Below, piece by piece: positions 1-13,613 of a stretch of 64,000 nt of DNA. A program made the position numbers and the translations under genes. Below the pieces are notes generated by a model that had not been told where the DNA came from, did not search any database, and saw nothing but the letters and a program-made list of their open reading frames with translations. How positions within the stretch are numbered: position 1 is the first letter of the stretch; each line of letters starts with the position of its first letter. Origin of the DNA: Plazaster borealis (Eukaryota; Echinodermata; Asteroidea; Forcipulatida; Labidiasteridae); contig CM037473.1 of the NCBI GenBank assembly GCA_021014325.1, positions 13,516,696 to 13,580,695 of the forward strand, in the 5' to 3' direction.

Positions 1-165
1 TGATTTCCGATTTTTTTTTTGCCCTTGGGAAAAATCAGAAAAATTGTGATTAAATAGCCTGAAAAGTCACTTAAAGCCTACACCATGTGTACATGTACAT
101 GTAGGTCAGGCTTTATACTCAATAAACTGTTCCTACTTTTTTCCAAGGACCCGATATCATGCTTG
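1..165 (+). repeat. Dispersed repeat (ATTTCCGATTTTT family)
   Basis: This begins TGATTTCCGATTTTTTTT, ends near CAAGGACCCGATATCATGCTTG, and contains the shared core AAAAGTC..AAAGCC..ACATGTAGG.CAG...ACTCAATAAA. Related copies lie at about 10120-10330, 20335-20530, 34070-34290 and 42540-42665. Family unknown. Confidence 0.6.
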
Positions 166-339
166 TCAATTCCAAAACTAGAACCAATTTTGGCAACCAA
201 TGTGTATTCAATAGTCAAGCTAAGTTGGTTTTTAATCGGAAGAGTTTGTTGAACTACGGTGAACCTTCAATTTAAAACCCGACTGGTGAAAGCTTATCCA
301 GAGCAGTCAGTTATTGCTAGGTATGTGTTCACCTTGCAG

Positions 340-3300
340 GAGATGGAAGAGAAATACGAGGGTGCCCACGAGGAGCGCAAACGGCTTGAGAGAAGTCTAC
401 ACAAGAAGGAAGCTGAGATGGAGCAGAGGCTAAGGGTGAGTGTCTGTCATCTCATAACTCACTAACCAATCTTAGCACCAGCATGCTAATCCAGAGGTCA
501 CAAGTTAAAGTCCCGCTCTAGTCAATTTTTCTTTGTTCAACCCCAAATTATTTAAAGATTTACCCAGTCAGTTTCCCTTGTGGTTTCATACAGGATAGAG
601 AATCATGATCAGGGAATAGACTGTGAGAAGTAGTTGTCATATAAAAGCCCCAATTACTCAATATTGTGATATTTTAACAATGTTTCATGGTGGGGCAGAT
701 AAGGGAAATATTTGGGGTGAATTGTGTCTTTGATGATACAAGCATGGAATTTAGCACAAAGTCGGAATTATGTCATGTGAAAGACATTTAGCTATCGTGT
801 TGGTTAATTATTGCGTATGAAGATTGTCTTTGAAGGACGTATGTAAAAGCCAAGTTCAGTTGTTAGACTTTTGTTACTTAAAGGAACGTTACAGAACTGG
901 TAATTAAAATTTTCTTTAAGATCACAGATTTACATAAAACTTACACAGTCTAATGATGATGATAGTAGAAAACATCCCTAGAAATATTTCTGTCTGAAAG
1001 GCCATATTTGATGAGAAATAAATAAAACTAATTTCCGATTGGAGTTTATTGCTCATGAGCGTTTTATTCATGCATTGTATAACACATGCAAATGTGTAAT
1101 CGGTTTTTCACTATTTTCTCGTGACCCAGATGGCCGATCGATCTCAAACTTCTACAGGTTTGTCAGTTTATGTATATGGTGGATTATGTAAAGTGCTTAC
1201 ACTGCCAGCAACTGTTTTGTTAGCAAAAACCAATTCTGTAATGTTTCTTTAATTCGTCGAACAAAAACTACCTCAATGCAACTTCTGGTAACTTCTGAGC
1301 TTCTGGTAATCGTTAAGCCAGATTGTTTAAAGTGGGCGTGGGTTAACAGGCTTTACGCTTAAGCTTTTTGTAAAGTAGCCTGTCAGGCTAGTAAACTGTG
1401 CATTTAAAGGGCCCCTAGGAATTTTTAGCAGCCCAGATTTTATACATGTAATGTTATAAATGTATCTTTCTGAAGTATTAACGGTAGTGATCACGACCAG
1501 TTTAATGCTCAAATGAAGTTACATTCACACACTCAGAAATAAAATTAACACGTTTAAAAAATGTATTATTCACATCTGAAAAGGAAGAAATATGAGCGTT
1601 TTAAACAAGTAGGTTGCACAATTTTTAGTAGCCCATCAGGGCAAGTTGAGAAGTGGTGTTTACTAGCCCATAGCAGTTTTAACTAGACAATGTAGTAGTG
1701 TTAAGGGTGAGCCCTGCTTAATGTACAGGGTTCTCTCCTACGCAATTTTTTTTAAAAAAATCTTCTTCCTTTTTTTCACAAAAAACATCAAGAGAAAACC
1801 ATATAGAATGCTCCAGATTGCGCACTAGGGCTTTTAAAACCAAGATAAACACCAAGTAGAAAATATTCCGAAGACCTTGTTTCAATTCAGCATGCTTCAG
1901 CCAATCATCCAACAATTTGGGTCGAGAATGCCGCACAGTCTTGAAAATTCTAGGGAGAACCCTGATGTGGAATAACGTCACACTTACAAACAGGATATAG
2001 GGCCATCGCAGATTTGTTTTCTCACTATTCAAATTAACATAAATCATACTGAGGTGCAAAATAGTCAGGCCCCCAATTTAGTATTTAAAGAGAATCATTA
2101 TTGCTGTTGATTGTAGGATCTGCAGCAGCAGCTTGAGATGTCCAAGAGACAGCAGCAGCACATGGTAGACAGACATGTTGCTGGTGCATCCCAGCAGAGC
2201 CAAGTCAAGATTCAAGAACAAGACGCTGTAAGTGTAAATGTCTCCTTTATAAGCCATTTCGAGATATGGTGGACACAATACTATGACACTATTAGGTTTG
2301 GGTAAATTTGTCTGTATACACCCAAACCAAATACTAGTGCACTACTATAGTGTCCACCATATCTCAAAAAGGCTAATGGACACAGTCCTTGACTGGACGT
2401 GGAGGCCACTCGGGCTCTGCATGTAGCGGTGAATACACTTATAATAATACTGAGTTCTTATATAGCGCTTTATCACACCTGATGGGCGTCTCAAAGTGCT
2501 CCGTATTTTGTTCCTTCAAGGTATGCGGAGCTACGTTCTTGAAGTATGAGACTATTCCTTTACATAGCACCATGTAATGGTTTGCAAAGTGCTGTGTTGC
2601 GCAATATGCAGCCAATCAAACCAGGAACATCAAGGCAAACCCCTTCTCTTTATGATAAGTGCACTAGGTTCTTTTAAGTGCATTACACAGCACACGGGAC
2701 CTACGGCTTTACGTCCCATCCGAAGGACGCAGCAATAATGGTTAAGTTTCTTGCTTAAGGACACAAGTGTCTCGAACCCACACTCTGCTGATCAGAAACA
2801 CCAGAGAGCTTGAGTTCGGTGTTCTTATCCGCTCGGCCACAACACGCCACAAAGTTGGTCACAAAGTTAGTGTATGCACAGACATAGAGCAGGTTTGTCA
2901 GGCAGCGAATGGTTGATTAATGGGTGGTATCAATGGCACAGTTACCAATACCAGAGCTGCCAACTCTCCCTGATTCTGCAGAAAGTTCCCTGAAAATCAA
3001 CCAATCTTTCCATGTTCTGATGAACAAATTCGACAATCTTCCTGATTATGGAAACCTTTTCCCTATTATGTTGAATGTAAGTCTAAATATCTCCCTGATT
3101 GTTGTACAAAATCTCCCTGAATTCAAGATGCAAATGTTGGCAGCTCTGTAGTATCTATACACACATCAAAATCACTGCATCTGCCACTAAAATAAGTTCA
3201 CACTTTATGCAAATTTTGGGCTATGTTTTGGTATGTTTGGCTAATACAAGGCTAATTTACCACTACCTGTGAACCCAAATGAGTGTAGGCAAACCAATAC

Positions 3301-6300
3301 TAAGAGATGAGTTCGAATGTATCCCACTGTAATCTGTGGTTTTAAATGAAAAATTGGGAGCACCACTAAAGCGACCAGCTCCAGGTCATCGTTTTGGTTG
3401 AGCCACCCTTCACAAGGTGATGGTTTAGATTTATAGATTTATAGAGATGTAGGATTGAATGCATAATATGGTTGCCTTGTTTGACAGACTATAACCATGC
3501 TACAAGGTAAAGTAGGCGTCTTGGAGAGACAGATTGAGGAGATGATGGATACTAAAGATGATAAACTACTCCAGGAGAGGAAAGAACTCAAGTAAGTGTC
3601 TAGATACCAATAATCTTGTGACACAGAGGCCCATTTTATTGCTCTGACTATCATAAGTAACTTTGTAGAGCACTTTTCACAGGTTTTGATGAAATGGGAA
3701 TTAGGTTGGCTCAGTGGTTTCTTTTCCTGCCTCTGTGGACTCCCACCAGGTCGAATCCCGCGTCAGACTGGGTCCTTGTGTGTCTGAATTGGGTTTTCCT
3801 TTCCTTCTTGATTACATAGGTTTCCCGCATTTGGAGTTTTCCTCCCACACCTAAAACTGAACATTTATTGACCATCCCCCATTCATCCTGTTATTAATGC
3901 TTGCACTGGTGGATGGAAAATAAAATACAATAAAATAAAAACAAATGAGTCTTGCTGTTGCATACTTGGCATAGGTAAGATTTCATGGAGCAAAAGATAG
4001 AAAAATAAAGGAGATGATCGGACAGACTGCAGAATGCTTGGATGTCTTAGTCTGTCTCCTACCGTAAACTGTTGTTCTCATAGCGTGCAACATTGTTAGA
4101 TGGTCGCCAAGTATAAAAACTGACCCACTGTATGGCAGAGCGCGGTCGCAGTGGGTCTTTAAGCAATCAAGCTTAATGCTAGTAAACTCACAAAAACAAT
4201 TTCATGCTATAATTTACAGGCGAGTTGGTGAGGAGAGGGTCGCCGATCTACAGCAGGAGAAGTTCTACCTGGAGACACAGCTGGGGAAAGTAGAATGTGA
4301 ACTGAAACAATCACTCATCAGCCAAGACAGCCTCAAGAAGAGAATGAATGAACTACAAGAGCATCTCAATCAGGTAGGATACACACATCATTGTCTTATG
4401 CCCAATCTGAAAGCTTGGCCCAGCTGTAGTTGGGCCTGTCCCAACTATAGTTAGGGTAGATTGAACTTGAGTTTGCTCATATGAGGGCAGGCCGAACTAT
4501 TACTTGGACAAGATACTAAAGTTGGAACTTATCATTCTGATAGGGATGGTGCAGCATCCAAACCATCTGTCTTTGAGAAAAATCTATCCTAAACGTTTAC
4601 ATTCATTTTAATTTCATTCATTTAAAAAAATTAAATAAAAATGGCGACACAAAGCTAAATTGTGTGACATTACAAGATATTAAAAATAGTTAAAAATTGC
4701 AGTGAACATTTGTTACGATGGTGATCGGACGCATTCAATCAATCCATTTCTCTGTGGTGTTGGACACATTAAAAAAAATGCCACCATCAGGCCTGATACT
4801 TTGTTTTTGTAAAGGCAATGCGGTTCTAATTTATTAAAGGCCAACTCTGTGAAGGAAAACTCTACTGGAACATTTCAAGACGTCTCCGTTGTCTCCTTGG
4901 AGTGTCCGGTGCCGTATTCACAAAACTTTACTTAAATAGTCAGGAACTTAAGCTTGGTCTTAAGTTTTAAGCTACCTCCCAGCTTAAGAAGTTGGGCACT
5001 TAACTATCAATTCACGAAACATCTAAGTAACCCAATGATCTTAGCACACTACTTAAGTCTCAAAAATAAATTTATTTAGATCGCACTCGTGCACATGCGC
5101 ACACAACTTGTGCGTGAACATTTGTTACGATGGTGATCGGACGCAATCAATCAATCAATTTCTCTGTGGTGTGGGACACGTTATAAAAAAAGCCCTCATG
5201 ACACCCTAGTGCCCACTAAATTCAATTCGGACCACACTGAAAGTCAAATGCTTTGTGAATACTGCTTAGTCAGTAAGATTCGTCTAAGTTGTGTATTTGA
5301 ATGGGGTGCTTATAAATTAGCGGCTTATGTAGTTTCGTGAATACGGCCCATGGCTTGCATCGGTGAAACAATAGTGATGCTGCCAGCATTTCTCAATACA
5401 TCACCGAATTAAGTGATTTTTTAAAGACTTTTTTTTCTCTTTTTAGATGACCGAGTACCAGGAGAGAGAGCTTCAGGAGGTACGTCAGCAATTACGAGAT
5501 GCTCACGCTACCACCCGGGATGCCAACCAAAACATTCAACGACTTGAAGATAGCCGAGCGATCCAGCGAGAGAAGGCAACTAAGGTGCAGATGAAGCTAG
5601 ACTCTTACAAGCAAGAAGCGGAAGACAAGATGCAACAAATGCAGGTAGCTGCTCAAAGTTAATCCTCTGTATAAATCTTGCTCTGAATTACTGTTCCTCA
5701 ACCGCACAATGCAACTGGCTATTCTGTCATAATGTGCCATGCTATAGACTGTATGCTGTCTTGCATAATATGTGCGGAGAAAAAGTTGAATTTTTCCCCA
5801 GGGCAATAACTGTAAGTTCCACATTGAGAATTGATTCCATAGAGTTGCTATTTGCTGCAATGCAGTTGAAACAGAACATGAAGTATTACAAATCCAATAT
5901 GGGGTTTTTAAGGTTTAATATTCAATTTTCAAGGTTGTCTTAACTCATTTATTTATTGCTTAGTGTTTAACAAAATTCTACTGTCCTGTTCTGGAGCTTA
6001 AATCAATCAATTTTAGACATATAAATTTTCCATTTTTTTCTTTTTAATTTTTAGTGGACAATAACATTAATGAATTGAGTTGAATCGAGTTGACATCAGG
6101 GCATTAAAAATAGTTGATACTGTTGAATTGAAATCTGATAAAATAGTTACCTGATCATCAAGAGCACAAAATACAAACTTTTCCCAAACTCAGTTGTGAT
6201 CTTCTTGCGCTGACACAATAACTGGCTTTCCCCTGAAGACGATCCTAGCATACTGATCAAAGCGTCAAGTCTTTACACCACTGGCCCTTTTTCTGAAAGA

Positions 6301-9300
6301 TCATAAAGTTATAGACCGTGTAAGTCTTGCGTGTATTTGAACATTTTTGAGACCACTTTGGTCCCACTTACATTGCTTTAACGCGTGAAGGAAACAAACT
6401 TGTACACTTGAACGGGTCCCAATGTTCGAATACGTTGAGACTTGCACAGTCTGTTGGAGGGATTACTACATGGTGTTACAGCAAACATCAGTTCTAGACT
6501 ATTTTCCAAAATGACAATTTTTCAAATTTGACTGATGTTACTTCTTTCAGAGAGACAAGACAGAGATTGAGGAGAAGTTTGAAACTCTCCGGAGTAGCTG
6601 CTCAGTCATCACGGACCTGGAGGAGCAATTAACCGAGACATCGGAACGCTGCCAAGAGCTGATGCTGCAGAATACGGAGATAGAGAACGAGATTGAAGGA
6701 CTGAGGGAGGAGAAGAACGGACTGGAGATGGGTAAAGAGGAGATGGAGGAAGAACTGAGGGAGAAGAGAAGGACATGTGGGAACCAGGAACTGGTAAGTT
6801 ATCAGATTACTGCAGAATAAAATACAGAGTACAAGAATGTGAGAGAGAATACATACACATACATGTAGAAGGGTAAAAAGGACATAGGACTGAGAGAAAA
6901 GAAAAGGACATGTGGGAACAGATCAGATTATGGCAGAATAAAATACAGAGTACAAGATTGTGAGAGAGAATACATACACGTACATGTAGAAGGGTAAACA
7001 GGACATAGGACTGAGAGAAAAGAGAAGGACATGTGGGAACCAGGAACTGGTAAGTTATCAGATTACTGCAGAATAAAATACAGAGTACAAGAATGTGAGA
7101 GAGAATACATACACATACATGTAGAAGGGTAAAAAGGACATAGGACTGAGAGAAAAGAGAAGGACATGTGGGAACAGATCAGATTATGGCAGAATAAAAT
7201 ACAGAGTACAAGATTGTGAGAGAGAATATGTACACATACATGTAGAAGGGTAAAAAGGACATATGACTGAGAGAAAAGAGAAGGACATGTGGGAACCAGG
7301 AACTGGTAAGTTATCAGATTACTGCAGAATAAAATACAGAGTACAAGATTGTGAGAGAGAATACATACACGAACATGTAGAAGGGTAAAAAGGACATAGG
7401 ACTGAGAGAAAAGAGAAAGACATGTGGGAACCAGGAACAGGAAAGTTATCAGATTACTGCAGAATAAAATACAGAGTACAAGATTTTTAGAGAGAACTCA
7501 TACACGAACATGTAGAAGGGTTAATAGGACAGGACTGAGAGAAAAGAGGACATGTGGGAACCAGGAACTGGTAAGTTATCAGATTACTGCAGAATAAAAT
7601 ACAGAGTACAAGATTGTGAGAGAGAATACATACACGAACATGTAGAAGGGTAAAGAGGACATGGGACTGAGAGAAAAGAGAAGGACAGAAATCTACAAAC
7701 TAAAACAGAATAGAGGAGTTTGAGGGGGAATAGATAGATGGGGAAAAGCAGATATGGAAGAGGGACATGTGGAACCAGAATTCTACAGAACAAACCAGAG
7801 AACGAAGGAGTGTGAGGGGGAATAGATAGATGGGGAAAGTAAAGATGGAAAAAGGACTGAGGGAAAAGAAGGGCTTACAGCAACAAAGAACTAATAATAG
7901 AATCCTACAGAATAAACCAGAGAACGAAGGAGTGTGAGGGAGAATAGATAGATGGGGAAAGTAAAGATGGAAAAAGGACTGAGGGAAAAGAAGGGCTTAC
8001 AGCAACAAAGAACTAATAATAGAATCCTACAGAATAAGACAGAACATAGGAGTGTCAGGATAGAAAAGAGATGTGGGCAAGAAAAAAGAAGAATAAAAGA
8101 AGAAGTGAGGGAGAAAAGAAGTCAATGTGGGAACCACAAATGCTTTGGAATGAAACTACAGAGAATAGAGGACTGTTATAGAGAACAGTTTCAAAACCAA
8201 AAAGCTGTGAACCAGCCACATGATGTGGTACCTTGTTGGCTGGTATTAACCTTTTTCTCTGGTATACAAAATATTTTGTGATTTAGCTAATGTTTGTAGA
8301 GTGAAACTAGGTCCATTAAACAATGAGAGCTTTATAAAAGAGTAACTACTAAGTTGTGTATAAAGACAAGGTTTTTTTTTTGTGATGGTAGACCATCTCT
8401 ATGTTGAAGTCATCCTGTGTGATGCTGGAGGAGCAGATCGTTGACATGGAAGCCTTGAATGATAATATGGAGGAGAAGGAGACAGCGTTAAGACAAGAGA
8501 GAGATGGTCTGGTTGAAGAGATAAACGAGAAGGAGTTGCAGCTACAGAAAACCACCCAGGCACTGGACACTGAAAAACAAGCCAGGTAATGCACCATACT
8601 GAATTGCAATAAAACAAAATCAAAAGAAAATCTTAAGCAATTCCCCCACATACACAAAAACTAATTTCAATTTCAATATAGACGCCAATTTTCTTTTTGT
8701 GCAAAAAAAGTAAAATCCAGCAGGGCTTAACTCATCAGCCACAGTGTGATTTGCCAGGATGTTTATAGTCGCAGGATTTTTAAAAAAAACACCACGATTT
8801 CTGTTGATGTCCCTTTGTCTTCAACCTTTCTGAAAGACATCAACTTGCAATCAAAGATAGAAAGACTTGTTCCTCTTTTGTCCAAACTTCTGGTTTTCTC
8901 ATTTTTGGTGTGTGTTAATTTAATATCTAGAAATCATCTAAAACAGAATGTACACTCGGGAATGAGAAATTTCAGACTTTTAACTGAATTCAGACTTTTT
9001 AAGTCAGCCTGGTGAAGAAAATCAGCCGTTACTTTTTCCACATATAAAGCAATCTTGCTTTTTGATCTACTTCTCTAGTGCTGAGGATACTGTTCCTAAA
9101 AGCTCCTTGAAATCTATAACTCCAGGGGTTACCACTAGGTAGAAATGCCATGATTTCAAAATGCCTCATAAAGTTTAGATCCTAGTTTCAGATCCTTTTT
9201 TGTCAGCAATGACTCTCACACCGTACACTGGGTTTCTGATCTCTAAACTACTTTGGGGATTTTTGTCTAAGCACACCCCCTGAATAAATGCTTCCTTTGG

Positions 9301-12300
9301 TCGATTAGAGAATGGTCGGAGCAGAAACACAGAGAGGTGAGCTGTTCTCTTGAAGAGAAGGAGAAAACCCATCAAGCTCAGATTGAGATGTGGAAATCAC
9401 ACGCCGAGGAGCACAAAGAGAAAATAGCGACACTCACCGACAATGTAAGTTTTTTTTATCGGTCTAAAGTGAATGTATGTTCAGTAAATTATGCATATTA
9501 AATAAATGATACATGTATGTTGTGTTCTCTCAAGCTAGCGTATTGGGCCGATACAATACGAATTGGGGGCTAATTTACACGAATTGCAGTCGATACACAA
9601 AACAAAAACAACAAATTATTCTTTCTTACTTTACTTCAGATCAGTTTCACAAAAAATCATAAAGATAAAAAAACATTTTTTGAATGCCCCAGAATGCACA
9701 GCAGGGCTTTTAAAACCAAAGATAAACACCAAGTAAACAAAATTCCGTTGAACTCCTTTAAATTCAGCATGCTTAGGCCAAACTTCCAAAATTTGAGTCC
9801 AGAATGCTCCACAGTTTTGAAATATCCTGGGAAGATAAGAAACCTGGTAAGATTTGCAGGGCCCTAATGAAAACCAGTTTGGGCAAAACCTGGGTAAATT
9901 AATCAATCAATCAATCAATCAATAAGCACAATTGGGAGTTTGGGTTTCAATCCGAGCGCCTCTAAAATTATTGATATTTTGTATTGTGTATATTAAAGGG
10001 GGCTGTGTCGTGACGATCAAAGAATGCTTGTGGCTGTAAATGTAATTAATGAACTGTCACCCAGTTACAGCACATGCGTTCACTCTCCATACAGGCATGA
10101 AACTCTTCTGCGTTTCCGTGGATTTCCGTTTTTTTTTTTTTAAATGATCAGCGCTAAAAAAAAAAATGTAAAAATTAAAATTAAAAAACCCCGATTTTTG
10201 TTGTTAAAGCCTCATATATGCTTGGCAACAACAATGTACAACTACAATAATGTGAAATAAGCCTAGTTACTGGATCAACGGGGTGCCTCTTTTCCTCTTT
10301 TTTTTCATCGGGCAGTTGCATGCCTGTCCATAGATTTGATACGGGGGGAGAGGGGGCGCACGTGCAGTAACTGGGTGAAAGTTCATAATGCCATGTGCAG
10401 CCACAAGCCTGCTTTGATTATGACGACACAGCCCCTTATAAGAGCGAAGGAAAGAAAGATATTGAGAAGAATATTACATTATACCTGCCAAGAATACCTA
10501 AAGGGTAATAGACAGTTATATCCAAGCAAACAAGAAAAATAAAGTTGTTCGAAATACAGACTTTTCGTTCCATGTTTTAGGTGTTGTTATTATTCCTTTT
10601 TGACTGTCCACAGATCAATGCCTTGGAGAAGCAGTCCGCTCTCCTTGAAGTCAATCTGAAGAATGTGGAGAAGAAATACAGCGAGGAACAAGAGGACAAT
10701 GCTCAACTGGAGCAAGAGGTACACCCCTTTCCTCACTCAATACAAACCACAAGAATCACTTGAAGGCAGGGTATACTTTTGTGATTACTACAAAAATTAA
10801 TGACCATAACAATTTATTTGGTAGAAGCAATGCAGCTGTTGATATTGTAGAACATTTTGAGAAAAGATTCCCTTCAAAGGAATGCACTTTTAGAGAAAGA
10901 AATTCAAAAAAATGCATCTATGAAACGTTTCTCAGATTGTGTATTCCAATTACGGATTATTCTTCCTGCAAGGACATAAACCCCCCCCCAGGATTTTTCA
11001 ACAATATCTCATACACGCTACCACCTTTTGAAATTAAATTTTCACAGGTTAGTTTTATTGTATATATCTACATCTACATTGGATTAAAACAATTCAATGG
11101 TTCCAAAAAACCAAAGGTGTACTTTGCCTTTAAACTTGTGATCTTGACCTTCAGGGCCCAATTTCATAGAGCTGCTTAAGCACAAAGAGTAGCTGAGCAC
11201 AACAAAATTATGCTTACCAGAATAAGATTACCGGCCAAAATACCATGTCACATGTACAATCTGTGACTGGTATCCTGCTTATTTTTGCTTAGCTGATAAA
11301 TTGTAAGCGATATTTCCTGCTTAAGCAGCTCTATGAAATTGGGCCCAGACTGCTCAAGGCATGTTGCGTGAATGCATATTTGATCGTCCCCTTGAATGTG
11401 TTTTGATTATTCCAGGTATCGGAGCTTACAGGTCAGCTGCAGAAGAGCAAAGCTACCACGTTCAAGCTGACACAGAGCCTGGAGGAGGCCATAGAGAGAG
11501 GTGAACAACTGAAGGCTGAGGGACAAGACCTGGAGAACCAGATGGAGGCCATGCAGGTAAATATACAGGGCTCAAATTATACACTGGACCGCAGGCCCGA
11601 AGGCAGTGATTTTAGTATCAGGCCAGTAAACTCATAACCGGACAAGGTGGTCTTGTCTTTTTTAATTGAATAACAAATACCTGACGGTGTAATATCTTGA
11701 ATAGAGACAAACTATGTTCAAATGTCGACTTTGAGTCTGATAAAATACCTTTCAATTCATGTACATTCAAACCTCGTTATATGAAGAACACTGCTATACA
11801 GAGGATCTGCTATATATAAAGAAAACATTCTGAAGTTCTGAATCTCATTTCTGCTTTCTGTTTCTTTGTTTTGCTGTCCTCTTATAACAACGTTCCTGTT
11901 TATAAAGGGGTAATTTGGCCAGTCCCAGCAATCTTGTTATTATGAGAGGTGACTGTCATGAAATATCTCTCTATGAGTAGTGGTGGTTCTGAAAAATACA
12001 AAAAATGGGTGTACCAACTCAACATTTTTATCAGTGTGCTCTGATCGTCTTCAGGAGAAAGCTAGACTCTGATGCAGCAGGCTGCATTAATAACTGTTCT
12101 ATGATGTGCAAATACTAAAGGCTATTACTGCACCATCTGCTAAGTACTATGTGTAATGTGCACAGTCACATTATTATATTGACTACTGTCAATGGGCTAG
12201 TTATTTCCATTTCTTAAATACATTTCTTAAAAAAACATCTCAGCTCCCTAACTAGACATGTAGCACACCGAGCTAAATTCAATCAAAATAACCATCTCTG

Positions 12301-13613
12301 CCCACAGATGTACCCATTTATACTCCTGGATGAAGAGAAGCAACTATGGTTCAGTTTTCATTTTTTGGGTTTATTTTCATGATTCCCATCAGGTGCAACA
12401 CACCCATGAGAAGGTGAAGCTTGATGGTACGCTGGCCCAGCAGACTAAACTGATTGACTTCCTCCAAGCTAAGACCGAAGCTCCGCCCAAGAAGAAGAAG
12501 AAGAGGCTGTTTGGCAAATCGGTGAAAGAAAGCACCATGTCGTCCATCCCGATGCAGGTAAAATGGCTACCCCATTCCTTAATACAGACTTATTCTTCAT
12601 ATTGAATTTAGATTTTTTTCTCAAAAAAATCAGTAAGATTATTTTTTTAAATTATGCCGTGTTGTGGCTGAGCGGTCAAGTGCACCGGACTCAAGCTCCA
12701 GTGTTTCTGATCAGCAGAGTGTGGGTTCGAGTCCTGGTCTTGACACTTGTGTCCTAAAGCAAGACACTTAACCACTATTGCTTCGTCGTTTGAATGGGAC
12801 ATAAAGCCGTTGGTCCCGTGTGTTGTGTAATGCTCGTAAAAGAACCCGTTACATTTATCGTAAAGAGAACGGGCTTGCTCCGGTTTTTCTGGCATGGTCT
12901 GGCAGCAATATGCACCACCTCACCTTGTAGTCATTCCAAGGTGTTGTATTATAGTTGCTTATGGTTACCCCAATCTTGCACTATATTGCACTCTCTGGTT
13001 GCTCAACACCAAAAATGTCTACATTTAGATAAGAGGCCTTCAAACCTAGGCTCCACTTTCAATATTGGAGCAGTGTGCATTTTGCACTGTTCTTCATCAT
13101 CAAACGGAACCTGGAGTCGGAGGCTAAGCCAAGATTTAGAAAAAGTCCTTGACTGGTATGCCTGGCCCATTGATAAGCAATTCAGAGCTGCCAACTCTCC
13201 AATTCTGTGGAGAGTTCTCTGAAAATAAACCAATCTTTCCATGTTCTGGTGAACAAATTTGAAAATCTCCCTTATTGTGGAAACCTTTTCCCCTATTGTG
13301 TTGAATGTAATTCTAAATATCTCCCTTATTGTTGTTGTACAAAATTTCCCGGATTGCAAGATGCAAATGTTGGCGGCTCTGGCAATTGTTATTTGGTCCT
13401 ACAGCCCTGGATCCTCCGCAATTTGACAACTTTCTGAAGAGGATGTTTTAGGATTTGGAACAGTTAGGATTGTAATTAGTCATTGTATGTTTGGTTGATC
13501 TCCTCAGTACAAGGAGCTGCAGCAGGCTTTGGAAATGGAGAGGGTCAGGAAGAGGGATCTACAACAGCAACTGACTAAGACCAAGGCAGAGCTACAAGTT
13601 GCCAAGATGGAAG
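340..13613 (+). CDS. CIT: CIT exons for the long coiled coil (12 exons, about 584 residues)
   Basis: These exons encode a highly charged Glu/Lys/Gln-rich helix with heptad character throughout. In citron this region dimerises the protein and contains the Rho-binding and kinesin-binding segments. Recognisable landmarks are [15 protein letters not shown] in the exon at 8392, close to vertebrate TISMLKQTCTMLEEQ, and [12 protein letters not shown] in the exon at 12393, followed by a five-lysine run. Most junctions are phase 0 and exon lengths tend to preserve the heptad. The exon at 9309 has two AG choices two bases apart; only the upstream AG (9307-9308) keeps the frame open. Confidence 0.9.

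Noticed and set aside
2924..3151. 75-residue open frame ([12 protein letters not shown]...)
   Set aside because: It coincides with a dispersed inverted-repeat element also present at 13186-13382, where the frame differs.
7952..8281. 109-residue open frame in a CIT intron
   Set aside because: It starts inside the purine-rich tandem repeat, its charged sequence mirrors the repeat unit, and it has no domain or splice context.
11030..11180. 139-residue open frame at 10760-11179
   Set aside because: It lies wholly within an M2 MITE and the adjoining M1 MITE terminus.
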